This document shows, one piece after another, positions 37,408 to 50,040 of a stretch of 64,000 nucleotides of DNA (positions are counted from its first letter, which is position 1; every line of letters begins with the position of its first letter). Location of the stretch: assembly GCA_026826555.1 (NCBI GenBank), contig JAKSZT010054581.1:1022902-1086901 (forward strand), written 5' to 3'. This DNA comes from Tolypeutes matacus (Eukaryota; Chordata; Mammalia; Cingulata; Chlamyphoridae). Below the pieces are notes generated by a model. It had not been told where the DNA came from. It did no database searches and worked only from the letters and a program-made list of their open reading frames with translations. The position numbers were made by a program, and so were the translations under genes.

Positions 37408-38072
37408 CACTGTCTTTTTCTTTCAATCTGTTTATGTGGTGTATTACATTGATTGATTTTCTTATATTGAACCATCCTTGCATACCCGGGATGAAACCCA
37501 CTTGGTCATGGTGTATAATCCTTTTGATATGTTGTTGAATGCGATTGGCAAGTATTTTGTTAAGGATTTTAGCATCTAGGTTCATTAGAGAAATTGGTCT
37601 GTAATTTTCCTTTCTTGTGGTATCTTTATTTGGTTTTGGTATTAGGGCAATGTTGGCATCATAGAATGAGTTAGGCAATATTCCTTCTACTATTTTTTGG
37701 AAGAGTTTAAGTAGAATTGGTGTTAGCTCTTTCTGGAATGTTTGGTAGAATTCAGCTGTGAAGCCATCTGGTCCTGGACTCTTCTTAGTTGGGAGGTTTT
37801 TGATGACTGAGTCTATCTCTTTACTTGTAATTGGACTGTTGAGTTAATCTATTTCTTCTTTCATCAGTGTTGGCTGTTTGTGGGTTTCTAGAAACTTGTC
37901 CATTTCCTCTAAATTGTCATTCTTGTTGGCATATAATTTTTCAAAGTATCCTCTTATGATACTCTTTATTTCTGTAGGGTCAGTAGTGATATCACCTTGC
38001 TCATTCCTTATTTTATGTATTTGCATCTGTTCTCTCTTTTTCTTTGTTAGTCTGGCTAAGGGTTTGTCAATT
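37408..38072 (-). pseudogene. Isolated internal L1 ORF2 fragment
   Basis: The minus strand encodes the fingers/palm start of L1 reverse transcriptase in two open pieces (37,328-37,678 and 37,844-38,116 overlap it), including '[20 protein letters not shown]' and '[20 protein letters not shown]'. These are nearly identical to L1E at 52,200-52,850. It has neither a 5' UTR nor a 3' end with poly(A): it begins in mid-ORF2 and stops in mid-ORF2. Divergence from L1E is low, so it is fairly young. Confidence 0.9.
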
Positions 38073-38834
38073 GAGCATGGCTGAAATCTGTAGTAATCTT
38101 GAAGCAAACTGGACATATTACATCCATGAAATAAGAATTTGGATTTGAGCTAGCCATTTCTTATTATGTTTTTTCTTCTCCTCTTCCAAGGATGGATGTA
38201 GCAAATCTCTAGCCAAAGCCATGTCCAGCCTTTTAGATCTGAGGTCTATGCCAGATACTCTTGAAAATGAAATGACCTCGGAGATCATGTTTTGGAGAGA
38301 AACAGGGCCAAGACAAAAATTGTTTTAGTTTTCTTTTTGCTTTATACCAAGTGAACCCCAAATGTAGAGATTTCAAACAACATTCACTGCACTCACCACT
38401 TTTCAGATTGGCAATTTGAAAATCTGTTCTAGGCTCAGCTGTACCTAACTGGACCAACTCATGTATCTGCAATCCACTGTCTTATCAGCAGATGGCCTCC
38501 AGAAAAAATATGGAGGATTGATGCAAGCAGAGAACAATGGATTTTTACATGATTGCCTTCCTAAACTTCCCAGACAGGTGATCTCAGAGGTCCTGAGCTC
38601 AGTCATTGTTTGTGAGGACAGTCATAACCCTGTTTTAGAGGCTACAAAGGGAAGTTCATGAAGGGGCAAATAACATTCACAATAACATTTCCTGGGTCTC
38701 AGTGTCAGTAGATGAAATAACAGTGGCCCAGTTTCCACTTTTTAGTCATGGTACTTCCAGGAACCAAATCACACAATCCCATTCTACTAGATATCTATTA
38801 TGGATGTGTCTTTTGGAGGAGTCACCATACATGT

Positions 38835-38965
38835 GTTGATTCAGCAAATGAATGTCAAGTACCCACTATGTGCCAGACACTGTCATATTTTCTGACACTG
38901 CAAAGATGAGTTAAAATTGGTTTTTACCTTCAGTTGCTACAGTCTATCTGGAGGAGACATATTTG
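38835..38965 (+). repeat. L2 relic in duplication unit A
   Basis: 'cccactatgtgccagacact' then 'gttgctacagtctatctgga..agaca' follows the L2 3' consensus order (acctactatgtgccaggcact ... gagcttacattctagt). It is duplicated at 42,300-42,425. Confidence 0.6.
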
Positions 38966-39099
38966 TGACTGAAAATCTCCCATCAACCATTAATAGTGCC
39001 ATAATGGGGATAATTGGGTTCTCAGCAAACATTAAGCAAGAAAGTGACTTAATTAGGACATGTTCAGTATGCTGTAACCTAAGTATAACAAATCAGCAA

Positions 39100-39310
39100 A
39101 TATTCACAATGTCTTACTCTGTACCAACCACTCACTGTTTTCAGTGTTCACGTGTATTAGTCTATTTCATCCCATCTAAAACAGAATGTAATTGATAAAG
39201 CACTCTCTATTTTACAGATGAAGGAAGTAAGGCATGGGAAGGTCAGCTGAAATGTCTATGATCACCTGAACAGAAAGTGGTGGAGCTGGGCTTGAAATGC
39301 AAGAGCCCAA
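39100..39310 (+). repeat. MIR relic in duplication unit A
   Basis: 'attttacagatgaaggaagtaaggca' (split here as the MIR core) followed by 'agtggtggagctgggcttgaa' is typical MIR. It is duplicated at about 42,590-42,750. Confidence 0.75.
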
Positions 39311-40914
39311 CTCTATTAAACACCATGAGTCTCTGAGGCAAGATGAGACAAGGAAGTGGGAAGAGAAAGCCTTCCCAACAGAGGGAACAGCCTCTATGAG
39401 GACTCAGAGGCAAAGGGAACTGATAGTGGTACTGAGTGGACATTTTATGATCAGGCCTGGAGAAACAGGTTTCAAACAGTGTCAAATGAGAGGTTTAGGA
39501 GAAAGTAACAGTCCATGATAGTTATCAGTTCCTGCTCTCCAGTCACTCTACCTCAATAGATGGCCACTTCTTTGAGGGCAGGGAGAAGTTTCAGTTCATT
39601 TTTATTATAAAATCAGCCTCTGCACCACCAATCCCCTGCATCAACAATTGTCATGTGTTTCTTGTTGCCATGTTTAGGGGAAAACTGAACACATAGAACT
39701 GAGTTATGTCAATGATGATGTCACACAAGAGTTACTGGAAGCCTTGGTGTTCATTCAGATCCTATTTTCTCTTCCATCAGGTTGGCAATATGAAATCTGT
39801 CTTGTGAGCAAATTTGGCTACCAAGTGATGGATATTCTGGACTAAATCAGAGTCCCCAACTCAGTAGACATTGGGACACCATCTATAACTAGGAAAATGG
39901 ATAAAAATCTTTCAGAAGTTATTCTTGGTTCAACATACACCCAGATGAAATGAAACACTGATCTGGAGTGAAGAGGCCTTTAAGCTTTTAGGAAAGGATG
40001 GAAGGAAACTTTCCTACAATTGATTAGAGATGGATTGTGATAGGTATGATTTCTCCTGAGTCAGATTTCCCCTGAATGCTCTTGGACATATTTCACCTGG
40101 ACCAAAGGAAATAAAATTAAAGATTTGGAGTGAAAGAATTGAGTCTTTCACTGAAGAACTTCCCATCATTTTGTAGACAACTAAAATATGAATGGATAGA
40201 TGGAGGGTAAATGAGCAAACACAAAAATTTTATTTTGAATGTGAGGGGCTTTCCAGAATAGGCAAAGGCTAATTACTCAATCATCAAGTCTGAAATCTAA
40301 TTGCTTTATAGAGATGGAAAAGGAAGAACTAAGCAGGCAACTGGTATAGAAGGATTTGGATCTTGGAAGGAGTGGCTAGGAGTTTCGTATTTCATTTTTA
40401 ATACATTTTCTATTTAGAGTGAATGTAACTTTGGAGGAATTAATAAAATGAAATTGATCAGGACTTTATGGGAGTGGGTGTCATGATGGAGCACAGTATC
40501 ACACATTCATTCCAGAGGTCTCTATTTTTGAGACCTACTGCCCCATCTTGAGATCAGGCACTTCTCTATCTTCTACCCACATCTTGCAAATTACCTAACA
40601 GTCTATAACAGTGTAGCCTCAATTCAGGTTCCCAGTTTTAATTGATGCTTTCCCTAAATTGATCTTCTGCTATAATTCCTAGTTGTGTACTATATCCCCT
40701 AGTTCCATAGAGAGCCCAACCCACTTTTCCCACCATATCCCTTCACAGACCTGCACTGCCCAACCCAATAGTATCACTGCACCATTATCATGCCCATCTA
40801 CTGCACAATTATATGTTTCCAACTTATCATAGATTTTTCCCATATGGACATTGAAATGACTAGAAGTTCCCTCAACTTTTGGAGTGAAATAGGGCCTGGT
40901 TTAAGTGTTTTTGT

Positions 40915-41000
40915 TAGGGGAGTGGATAGAACTCAGTTATTGAGTGCCCATTTCCCATGTATGAGGTCCTGGGTTCAATATCTGGAATCTAATTTAAAAT
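40915..41000 (+). mobile_element. DAS-type tRNA-Ala-derived SINE
   Basis: 'ggggagtggatagaactcag' has the A-box region, 'gaggtcctgggttcaatat' has the B box, and an A/T-rich tail follows. The pattern is the xenarthran tRNA-Ala SINE. It lies between the two duplication units, directly left of unit B. The promoter boxes carry changes, and I do not regard it as a functional tRNA. Confidence 0.85.
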
Positions 41001-41014
41001 TTTTTTTAAATTTG

Positions 41015-43920
41015 CTGTGTAGCAAATGAACCCCAAATGTAGAGGCTGATAAACAACAATCATTTACTGCACTCATGACTTTTCAGATTGGCAGTTTGAG
41101 ATTCTTCTGGTCTAGTCCAGGCTTAGCTACATTCAAGTGGACTTGCCCACATATCTTCTATCTCCTGCCAGGACCACTGGAGCCAGCTGGTCTAAAATCA
41201 ACTCAATTGCAATAGCTTCAACCTTTCTCTGTATGGTCTCTATCATCAAGCAAACCAATCAGGACACATTCACATGTATTTTCAGTTCTCAAAAAGCAAG
41301 AAGAGGGCAATGACAGTGTACAAGTACTTAGAATTCTCTGCTTTTTTTCTGATATGCTACTGTACCAATGACTAAAGCAATCATGATATTGGTCTATTTG
41401 AGGGGTGGAGAAAGTCTCATGCTCTTGATAAAAGTACCTGAAAAGCCACATTAGAATGCATAGGTACAGAGAGAAGAATGCATGGTCATTTTTTTTGCAA
41501 GCAAATATAACAAGTAATGTAATTAAGCATTTTTCAAGCAATGTAAATTATTCAGTGCAATGAAATACACAACAGAGTAGGAAATTTTACAAAAGGTAAG
41601 GTCAGGAAGATTTAAACCAGAAAATCATGTTCTAATTAAATTTATAAAATATATAATATCAATGGATGGCTAGGAGATTGAAATGGCACAGGACATTCTG
41701 GAAACACAGTGTTTGCCTGGGCCATAGTGCATGGTGCGAGAAAATTCTGAAGAGGTAGGATGGGCCACTGTGGCACTTTTCTACATCCATGAACAAGTAC
41801 ATATCTTTTTTTGGTTGTGTTTTCTAACCATGTGTCCCTTTTCTACCTTCTGGATGCATACAAATCAAACCACTCTCTTCCTCAGATGACAGATTGTATT
41901 GTGTCCTAGTTGGCAGGTGTCTCCCTACTCACCACCCACAACTTTCTCAAATCCTTCCTAAAATATTTTCCACAATTTCCTAGTTTTCCTTTTCTAAATG
42001 GCTTCCAAAACAAATACAGAGTATTGACTCAAGCAAAGGACAGTGAATTTTTACCAGAATGTACTCCTAAACCTCCCAGACAGGTTGACCACAGAGGTTT
42101 TGTGCTCATCTTTTTTGTGAGGGCAATCATAACCCTGTTATAGAGGCCCCTAAGGGAAGTACATGGAGGAGCTAAGGATATTCACAATAACATTTCTTCT
42201 GTCTCAGGATCAGTAATATGGAATAACATTGTCACCTCCAGCAGCCAGATCATACAATACCAGTCTACTGGATTTCAATGAATGTGTCATTTGGAGTAAT
42301 TACCATATATTTGGTGAACCTATTATGTGCCAGACACTATTATAATTTCTAGAACTGTAAAGGTGAGGTAAGATTGGTCTTCACCTTAAGTTGCTAAAGT
42401 CCATTTTGAGGAGACAGATTTGTGACTGAGTCTCCCATGAAACCTGATGGGTGCTATAATGGGGAATAATTGCATGCCCTGAATGCATTAAATATGAAAA
42501 TCTAGTTACGACACACTCACTAAGTATGACTTAAATATAACAATGAAAGTAAACATTGACATGTTCTTATTCAGTACCAGCCATTCAGTATTCACAGTAT
42601 TCACATATATTAACCTATTTCATTCCAACTACAACAGTATGTGATAAGCAAAGTCTTCCTTATTTTACAGATCAGGGAAGTAAGGCATAGAGAGCTCAAA
42701 TGAAATGTCCAAGACAACAAGACCAGGAAGTGGTGGAGCTGGGACCCAAATACAGGAGCTTGTCTGGGATCAACTGTCTTAAAAACCATGTGTCTGAGAC
42801 AAGGTGAGCCAGGGCAAGGGAGGAGAGAGGAAGTTTTCAAGTCAGAAGGAACAGACTATGTAAAAACTCAGAGATGAAGAGAACTGAGGGTGGTTCTGAG
42901 TGGACATTTGGTGAACAGAGTTGGAGAAATAGATTTCAACCAGAGTCAAATGAGATGTTTTGGAGAAAGCAACAGCCCATCTTGGTAAATTTTCATTTCC
43001 TGCACCCCCATCACTCTACCCCAATGGATGCCAACCTCTTTGAGAGCTGGGAGAAGTTTCCATTTATTTTCATTAAAAATAAATAATAATAATATTTATT
43101 AAAATTCTCTGTTCACAATTGTTCACTGTTTCATGTTGCCATTTTTAGGACCTAACATGGCTCATGAAACAGAGCTATGTCACTGATGATGTCACACAAG
43201 GGTTAACACAAATCTTAGCACTTATTCAGGTCTCAACTGTTCTTCTATGAGGTTGGCATTCTGAGATCTGCCTGTAGGAGAGAAAATTTAACTTCCTATT
43301 GATGGATATTCAGGACTAAATTAGAGTCCTTACCTTGGGAGAGGTTGGGACATCACCCACAACTAGTAGGTGAGATAAAAATCCTTCAGAGGTTGCTCTT
43401 GGTTCACTTTCACCCAGACAAGGTAAAACAGTCATCTGGGATGAGGACGCCTTTCTATAAGCCTTTAGGATAAGATGGAAGGAAAATTGTGTCTAATTTA
43501 TGGAAGCTAGTTTGTGAGGGATCTGATTTCTCCTGGGTTCGATTTCCCCTTATTTCTCTTGGACCTGGTTTCCCCTGGGCCAGAAGAAACAATATAAGGA
43601 ATTTGGAGTGAAGATATGAAGTTCACGGAGACTTTCCCTTAAAAAGTGCTTCTTATCAATTTTGAAACTATTAACATATGAATGAATAAATGAAGGGTGA
43701 ACAAGCAAACACCAGAATTCTACTTTGAGCCTGATGGACATTCTAGAATAGGAATAGACAAGTTACACAATTATCAGAACTGTAACTTAACTATTTTATA
43801 TAGATCAAAATGGAGGAACTTAGAAGGCAACTGGAGCAGAGATGAGTGTGCCTGGGAAAAAGTGGTTATGGAGATTTGTATTTCATTTTTATAATATTTT
43901 CTAATTAGATTGAATGCATC
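41015..43920 (+). repeat. Segmental duplication, unit B
   Basis: Collinear with unit A (38,320-40,450). An 800-bp stretch at about 41,200-41,990 is absent from A. The left 500 bp ('aaccccaaatgtagaggctg' to 'ggtggagaaagtctcatgctc') resembles an old MaLR/MLT1-type LTR in antisense. L2 (42,300-42,425) and MIR (42,590-42,750) relics are shared with A. Its right end is at the L1 fragment at 43,921. Confidence 0.8.
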
Positions 43921-44060
43921 TTTTTTATAAGAGAAGTTGTGAGTTTACAAAGCAATCATGCATCACATATAGGATTCCCATACAGTCCCCACCAATCATA
44001 TCTTGTATTGTTATGGAAAACTTTTTTATAAATGATAGAACAACATTCAAATAGGACTAA
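43921..44060 (-). mobile_element. Short antisense L1 3' UTR fragment
   Basis: 'gttgtgagtttacaaagcaa', 'cacatataggattcccatac' and 'atcttgtattgttatggaa' match the antisense L1 3' UTR motif repeated at 4,085-4,780. It sits head to head with the sense 3' UTR that follows. Confidence 0.65.
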
Positions 44061-46794
44061 CAATTGTATTGCTATGATGGATACAGGCCATGTTAAATTT
44101 CATCAGAATTTATAAAAGTGTATGTAAACCATAATGTAAAACATTGACCCTGGTTAGCAGCTATGTTTCAATATTTTTACATCAGTTGTAAAAAATGTAC
44201 CATCCACATATACAATGTTATTAATAGAGGAAGGGGGAAAAGGAAAAGGGGGAGGAAATTGGTTATATGGGAGTCCCTTGATTTCAATACATGACTTTTC
44301 TGTAACCTAAAACTTCTTTGAAGACAAATTTTAAAAAGTAAGACACTGGGGAACTAAATGGAAGACAATGTCACTGTACATACAGGACAACAGATCCTAT
44401 GGTGATGAAATGCAAATGTCAAAAAATCCTTAAAATATTTTTTCATTATTTTTATTATCCCAAAATTTTTAATTTTATCTTTAAAATTTAAAAAAATATT
44501 TTATTTGTTATTTCAAAAACTACCATTTCATTTTCTTATTAATTGCATTTGGCTAATTTATTGGCTTCATTTTTGAAGAAGTTCTACATCATAGATGAAT
44601 TACAACTGTGGTAAGGGAGGATCATTGGTGTGGGGTGTCAGTAATGGGGGAAACATGGGACGAAGGTCACCTGGGCATACATATAATGTGTTCAAATGTT
44701 CATGGAGCATTGTCATGGTGGGTAGAGATTCACACAATAACTGAAAGAATATCAAATTCCCATCCTGGGAAGCTCTGCCACATTCTCTAATGGAACAGCA
44801 AGAATCCCCTGAGTACAGGGGCAGTGACTAGTAAAGGAGGATGGCCCATTGATAGGCCCTTGATATTGATGACTATGCTTGTGAACCTTTACTCTTGAAA
44901 TTGAAACTTAGCCTACTATTATAGGGTTCCTACAAGTTACCTCCTGAGATCCTCCTTGTTGCTCAAATGTCGCTTTTCTCCAAGCTGAACTCAGCATGTA
45001 AATACACTACCTTCCTCCAAGTGTGGGACATGACTCCCAGGGATGAACCTCCCTGACACTGAGGGATTATTTGCAAGCACCAACTAGCAATGCAAGTGCA
45101 AAAAGATCCTGTCCAAAAGGGGAAATGTAAAACAAGTGAGTTTATTTGGCTAAGAGACTTTGAAGTGAGTTGTTATGGAAAACAACAGGATCTCATTGAC
45201 TGCTAAAGTAGATACTACCCTAAATAGTGGGGCTCCTGAGGGCTCTAGAAACATCCAGAAATTATAGTCAGGGCAGATAGCTCAGGAGTTAGGTACCTTG
45301 CCAGTGGTCCCCACTTTGGAATTTGTGCTCCCCCATGTGACAGAGTTGGACTAAGTTGTGGTTTCCCTACACACAGCTCTTCTGTCCTATTTGAACATAT
45401 AATTAGTATAGAGTTGATAAGTGTATGTCCAAGAGACTAAATCTCCAGGCCACCCATGTACCAGTTGGACCCTGAATCTCAACAGAGTTGCAAAACCTAC
45501 TCTCCAGTTCATTGGGCTCACCTAGGACAACTAAGAAGATGATGAGAGACAATGACTGTCCTAAGGGACTGAGAGAGTCTTCAACTGAAAGCAAGTTAGT
45601 CCCATCCACCTGCCATATGGGATCTAAGCTCCCTCTCAATTAGAGGTGGAATGGATATCACCTTCCAAGAATCCTTAAGATTGGGGAGTGAACTATGGAC
45701 TAAAGTAAACATACTGGTATACTACTATAAACTTATTGTGATTCTAGCAATGGAGAAATTATACAATTGATGTGGAGGCAGTGACCACTGGAGCTTATGC
45801 ACATCTCAGCAGGAACTCATTGAATGCCAAAGTAAATATAACCTCAAACAGTGGGGTTCCTGAGGCCTCTGGAGATATATAGACACTATATGCATGGCAG
45901 ACAGCTCAGGATTTTGGCACCCTGCCAATGGGCCCTACTTTGGAATTTATGCTCCCCAGTATGACAGGCTTGGACTCAATTCTGGTTTCCATACACATGG
46001 CCTTTCTGCCCCTTCTGCCACTTCTATTTAAACCTATAATTAGTACTAGAATTTTGTAGATATATGTCAAAGAGATTTAAATCTTCAGGCTTTTCATGTG
46101 GCAGCTGGGCCCTGAATCTCAACAGAGTTGCAACAACTTCCCTCCAGTTCATTGATCTCAGCCAGGATGACTAACAAGGAGGTGGTAGTGGACAACCACC
46201 ATACCAAGGAACTGAGAGAGTCTACAACTGCAAGCAAGAGAGTCCCATCCATTGTCCCTATGGAATTGAAGATCCATCTCAATTAGAGGTGGTGCAGACA
46301 TCACCATCCCAGAACACTCAGGATTGGGAAAGAAAATATGGACTTAAGTAGACTTATTGCATAGACTTATTGTGATTCTAGCAATGGAAGAAATTATACC
46401 ATTGATGTAGAGGCATTGGTCACTAGAGGTTCTAAGGGCAGGGAGCAGGAAAAACACAGGTAATAGGGGGCATTTTGGGGACTTGGAATTGCCCTGAATG
46501 ACATAGCAATGAGAGATACAGGCCATTAAATATCTTGCCATAACCTAAAGAATTGGGTGGGAAGGAGTGTAAATTACCATGTAAACTCTAATCCATGCTT
46601 AGTGGTAATACCCTGAAATATGTTCATCAATTGCAACGCATGTACCACACTAATGAAAGATGTTGTTAATGTGGCAACTTATGGGAGATGTGGGGAGCAG
46701 GGCATGTGGTTATCCCCTATTTTTTTAATGTAACATTTATGTAATCTAAGTAGCTTTAAAAAAACAAAAACTATAAAACAATAAAAATAAAAAA
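44061..46794 (+). mobile_element. L1 3' UTR, long type, sense, truncated at 5'
   Basis: Collinear with the L1A 3' UTR (about 12,846-15,210), with the same start words ('aatttataaaagtgta', 'gtaaacca'), the same internal blocks ('gtgggacatgac', 'ctctgccacattctc') and the same end ('aacatttatgtaatctaag' followed by A-rich DNA to 46,794). No ORF2 precedes it. It lacks the MIR-like insert of L1A and has an internal duplication at 45,175-46,415. Confidence 0.75.
45175..46415 (+). repeat. Two tandem 624-bp units inside the L1 3' UTR
   Basis: 'tcctgag' anchors at 45,234 and 45,858 give a 624-bp offset. Both units run through 'cagggcagatagctcagga'/'catggcagacagctcagga', 'ggcccta/gtccccactttggaatttatgctcccc'-type text, 'caacagagttgcaa' and 'gattctagcaatgga'. 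L1A carries only one unit (about 14,245-14,870). Confidence 0.85.
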
Positions 46795-48440
46795 TAGTCC
46801 ATAACTTATATTAAGTGTATTTTGCCCATAAACCACACTATTGTTAATATCATGTACTAGTAATTTACATTTATATAGTGAATGAAAGAATATTCTTATT
46901 GTTGTACCTTTAATCATGGTTCATCCTCTACCTCATGGCTCAATGTGTTATACAGTCCCATGCCTTGTAAAATTCACCCAAAATGTATACTCAGTGACAC
47001 TCAGTTTCATCACAGAATTGTGTATTTCACTGCACAGTCAATTTTAGAACATTTTCATTACTTGAAGAAAGACAGATCCCCTACCACCTTATACTCCCCT
47101 GTTTTTGACCCTTGACATTGATGTGGTATCTTTGTTGTCCTTGATGCAACAATATTACAATATTACTGTTATCCGTAGTCCATAGGTCACATAATTGTAT
47201 TTTTCCCCAGGTATCACCATATTAACACCTTGTAATAATGACATACATACAAGAATGTTCATAGAAGAACATTCTTGTATTTGTGCTATTATCCACAATC
47301 CTAATCCACAAATGAGCTCAATATGATATAAAATCCCCAAATTCTACTCTAGGTTTCTTTCTATTGACTTCTACATCCCTAGATTACCCATTTTAACCAT
47401 GATCATATTTATAAATCATCAGAGTTAGTTATACTCCCTATAATGTGTAAACATCAACTCTATCAATTTCCAAACATTTAAAATCAACCTTAATAAAAAC
47501 CCTACATACATTAAGCATCAGCCCTCCTTTACCAACATTTGTTATATTTCCTAGTGTCTTATACTCTAGATTTTTAATCCATGAGTTCTACATTATATTT
47601 ATTTTATATTAGTGAAACCAAACAATATTTGTCCTTTTGTATTTGGCTTATTTCACACAGCATATTGTCCTCAAGTTTGTCATATGCATCCTGATTTCAT
47701 TTCTTCTTACAGTTGAATAGTATTCCATTGTAAATATATACCACATTTTGTTTGTCCATACATCAGTTGATGGATAATTGTGCTGGTTCCATATTTTAGC
47801 AATTGTGAACAATGCTGCTATGAACACTGGTGTGAATAAGCCAATTGGCATTTTTGCTTTCAGTTATTTTGAGTATATTTCTAGTGATGGGATTTCTGAT
47901 TCATATGGAAGTTCTGTATTTAGCTTCTTGATGAACCATCAAACTGTCTTCCTCAGAGGCGCAACAATTCTACAAGTCCACAATAGGGATTGAGTGTTCA
48001 TATTCCTCCACATCCTCTCCAGCAATTGTAGCTTTCTGATTTTTAAATAATGGCCATTCTATAAGGTGTGAAATGGTATCTCATTGTAATATTGATCAGC
48101 ATTTCCTTAATAGCTAGTATTGTTGAACATTTCTTCATGTACTTTTTGGCCATTTGTATTTTCTGTTTGGAAAAAAAAATTCTATACAAGCATTTTGCCT
48201 ATTTTGAAATTAAGTTGCTTATCTTTTTATTATTTGGTTGTATGATCTCTTTATGTGCTATGGAAATCAAATGCTTATGTGATATGTGGTTTCCTAATAT
48301 TTTCTCCCATTACATAGGCTGCCTTTTCACCTACTTGGCAAAGTTATTTAAAGCACAAAGTTATTTAATTATTTAATAAGGAGGTCCTTTTATCTTATTT
48401 TTTCTTTCATTGCTTGTCTTTGCAGGTAATGTTTAAGAAA
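46795..48440 (-). mobile_element. L1G, antisense L1 3' UTR and ORF2 C-terminus
   Basis: On minus: the ORF2 C-terminal region (48,440 back to about 47,620, with antisense 'gttgaatagtattccattg', 'tcagttgatgga' and 'gaacaatgctgctatgaaca') then the 3' UTR down to about 46,795. It is truncated at the right where sense L1E begins (48,449). Decayed. Confidence 0.8.
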
Positions 48441-48448
48441 ACACAGAT

Positions 48449-50040
48449 GGGAGGCAAGATGGCATCAGTTTAGGAGGGTACTCGCTGACTAGCTCTCTGA
48501 GGACACCTGATTGTGGACAGGGTCCTGCCCGGGTGTCTGTGATGTGGGCTAATGGAGTGAAAATCTTGGGACATCTATCTGCAGGCAGATAAGATGGCGT
48601 GGACTGATCCATAGAGATTTGTGAGTTTTAAGCCTGCCTGTGGTGGTTAACACAGATGGCTGAGCCCCACCATCAGGGAAAAAGGCTGGTTTGACCCATG
48701 ACTCCCGCATGGCAACCTGGTGTGAGGGAGCATTATCGGAGAGAGGGAGGGTTCTGACAGAAGCTGGAGAGGCATTTACCTTATGTGGATTTGGCTGCCT
48801 GGACCCCCTCATAGCTTTGGGGAGCATATAAGACAGCTTGAAGTAGCACCAGGCTGAGGGGAGGGGCGAATCTACTGAGGAAGCCTGATTTACCCAGCAA
48901 CCTTGTGACAATGAGGCTTGGCTCCAGAGGGGCGGAGTCATCCAATTTAGCATTCTGCGCTGACAAGCATCAGAGCTTCAGCTCCCCAGGGGAAGCCAGA
49001 CAGTGGGAAGTGCTTGATTAGTTTCCACGAGTCTAGTTAGGGTACCCTCAGGGAAGGGGGTGGTCTAGAAGAGGAATTGTTTTGGGTCCCTTATTTCTCC
49101 AAAAAATAAAAATAAAAAGAAGTCACTTTAAAAAATGAATTCTTCTTTTAAAATTTAGTTTAATAGCTAATATCTGCCTCAAAACCTGCAGATAGAACCC
49201 TGCAGAGAAATTGATTGATAAACACAAGCAGGCTGAGAGGTTCCACAAGGACCCTAGAAGGAACACTGTTTCTTCTTAGCTTTGTTTGACTGCTTGCTTG
49301 TGTGGTTGTTTGGTTTTTCTGTTTATTTGTTGTCTCTTGCTTTTCTTTCCTCTTTCCTCCTCACTTTCTTTTTTCCTTCTTTTTTTTTTCTTTTTAATTA
49401 GGTGCTGCTAGCTTGTCTCTTCTTTCATGAGCTTCTTCTTAAGTGATTTCCCATTCTCTGTCTATATTGATTTTGCCCCCCAAGCTATCTATTCCCGTTT
49501 CTTCATCTTTCTGCCTTCTGCTTTCTGTTGTAGTTCTTACACACAATGATTTTTCATTATCCCACAACTTAAAGGTATCAATTTCTAGTCTACCTATTCT
49601 GTTTGCTTCCTTTTAAATTAATATTAACTTTTTACTTTCAGCACTTTCTTCACACTTTCTTTCCCTCCTCATCACTGTAGCCTTCTAAATCATTATATAC
49701 ATATTCCTCTATTTGGTTTCCAAGTCCATTGTAGGTACTCCACTTTTTTCCCCATTACTCTACACTGCCTATATGAGTTAAATAATCATTTCACTAGGTC
49801 TTATTTGGCCCCTCTTTTAACTTTTATCAATGTTACTATTATCCTTCTTCCTTTCTCACATCTTTTAATTCCTCTGGCCCTAATCTTTTGTCTTGAAGGG
49901 AAAAAGAAAGAAACAAGGAAATAAATTAAGAAGAAAAAGTGTCAAAGAGAAAACTTAACACACACAGAACCACCAGCTAAATAAAACTCTAGAGCAGTGA
50001 GAGAAGCTAATCAACTGAATAAACCCATCAAGATAAAATA
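48449..50040 (+). promoter_or_regulatory. L1E 5' UTR (internal promoter region)
   Basis: Homologous to the L1A 5' UTR but with one monomer (about 48,790-49,075) instead of two, and without the block equivalent to 6,121-6,350 of L1A. The YY1-like site near the first base is the position expected for L1 transcription start control. Long minus-strand frames at 48,549-48,966 are shadows. Confidence 0.75.

Larger units (their letters stand above)
38320..40450 (+). repeat. Segmental duplication, unit A
   Basis: Unit A matches unit B (41,015-43,920) in the same order and strand over about 2 kb. Shared words include 'aaccccaaatgtagag', 'acttttcagattggca', 'cttcccagacaggt'-like, 'catgtgccagacact'-like, 'gatgatgtcacacaag' and 'tgaatggata'-like near the end. 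The offset is about 2.7 kb at the left end and about 3.46-3.5 kb afterwards, because B has about 800 bp extra at about 41,200-41,990. It contains L2- and MIR-like relics also present in B. I see no gene in it. Confidence 0.85.

Noticed and set aside
40915..41000. A tRNA-Ala gene
   Set aside because: Only the promoter-like head is tRNA-derived, the body and tail are SINE, and the boxes are mutated.
24890..46282. Similar antisense open frames in three copies of the L1 3' UTR (24,890-25,126 on +; 45,403-45,639 and 46,094-46,282 on -), suggesting a conserved small protein
   Set aside because: The copies are homologous DNA, so shared short frames are expected by descent. The copy in L1A reads in a different frame, and start and stop positions are not conserved.
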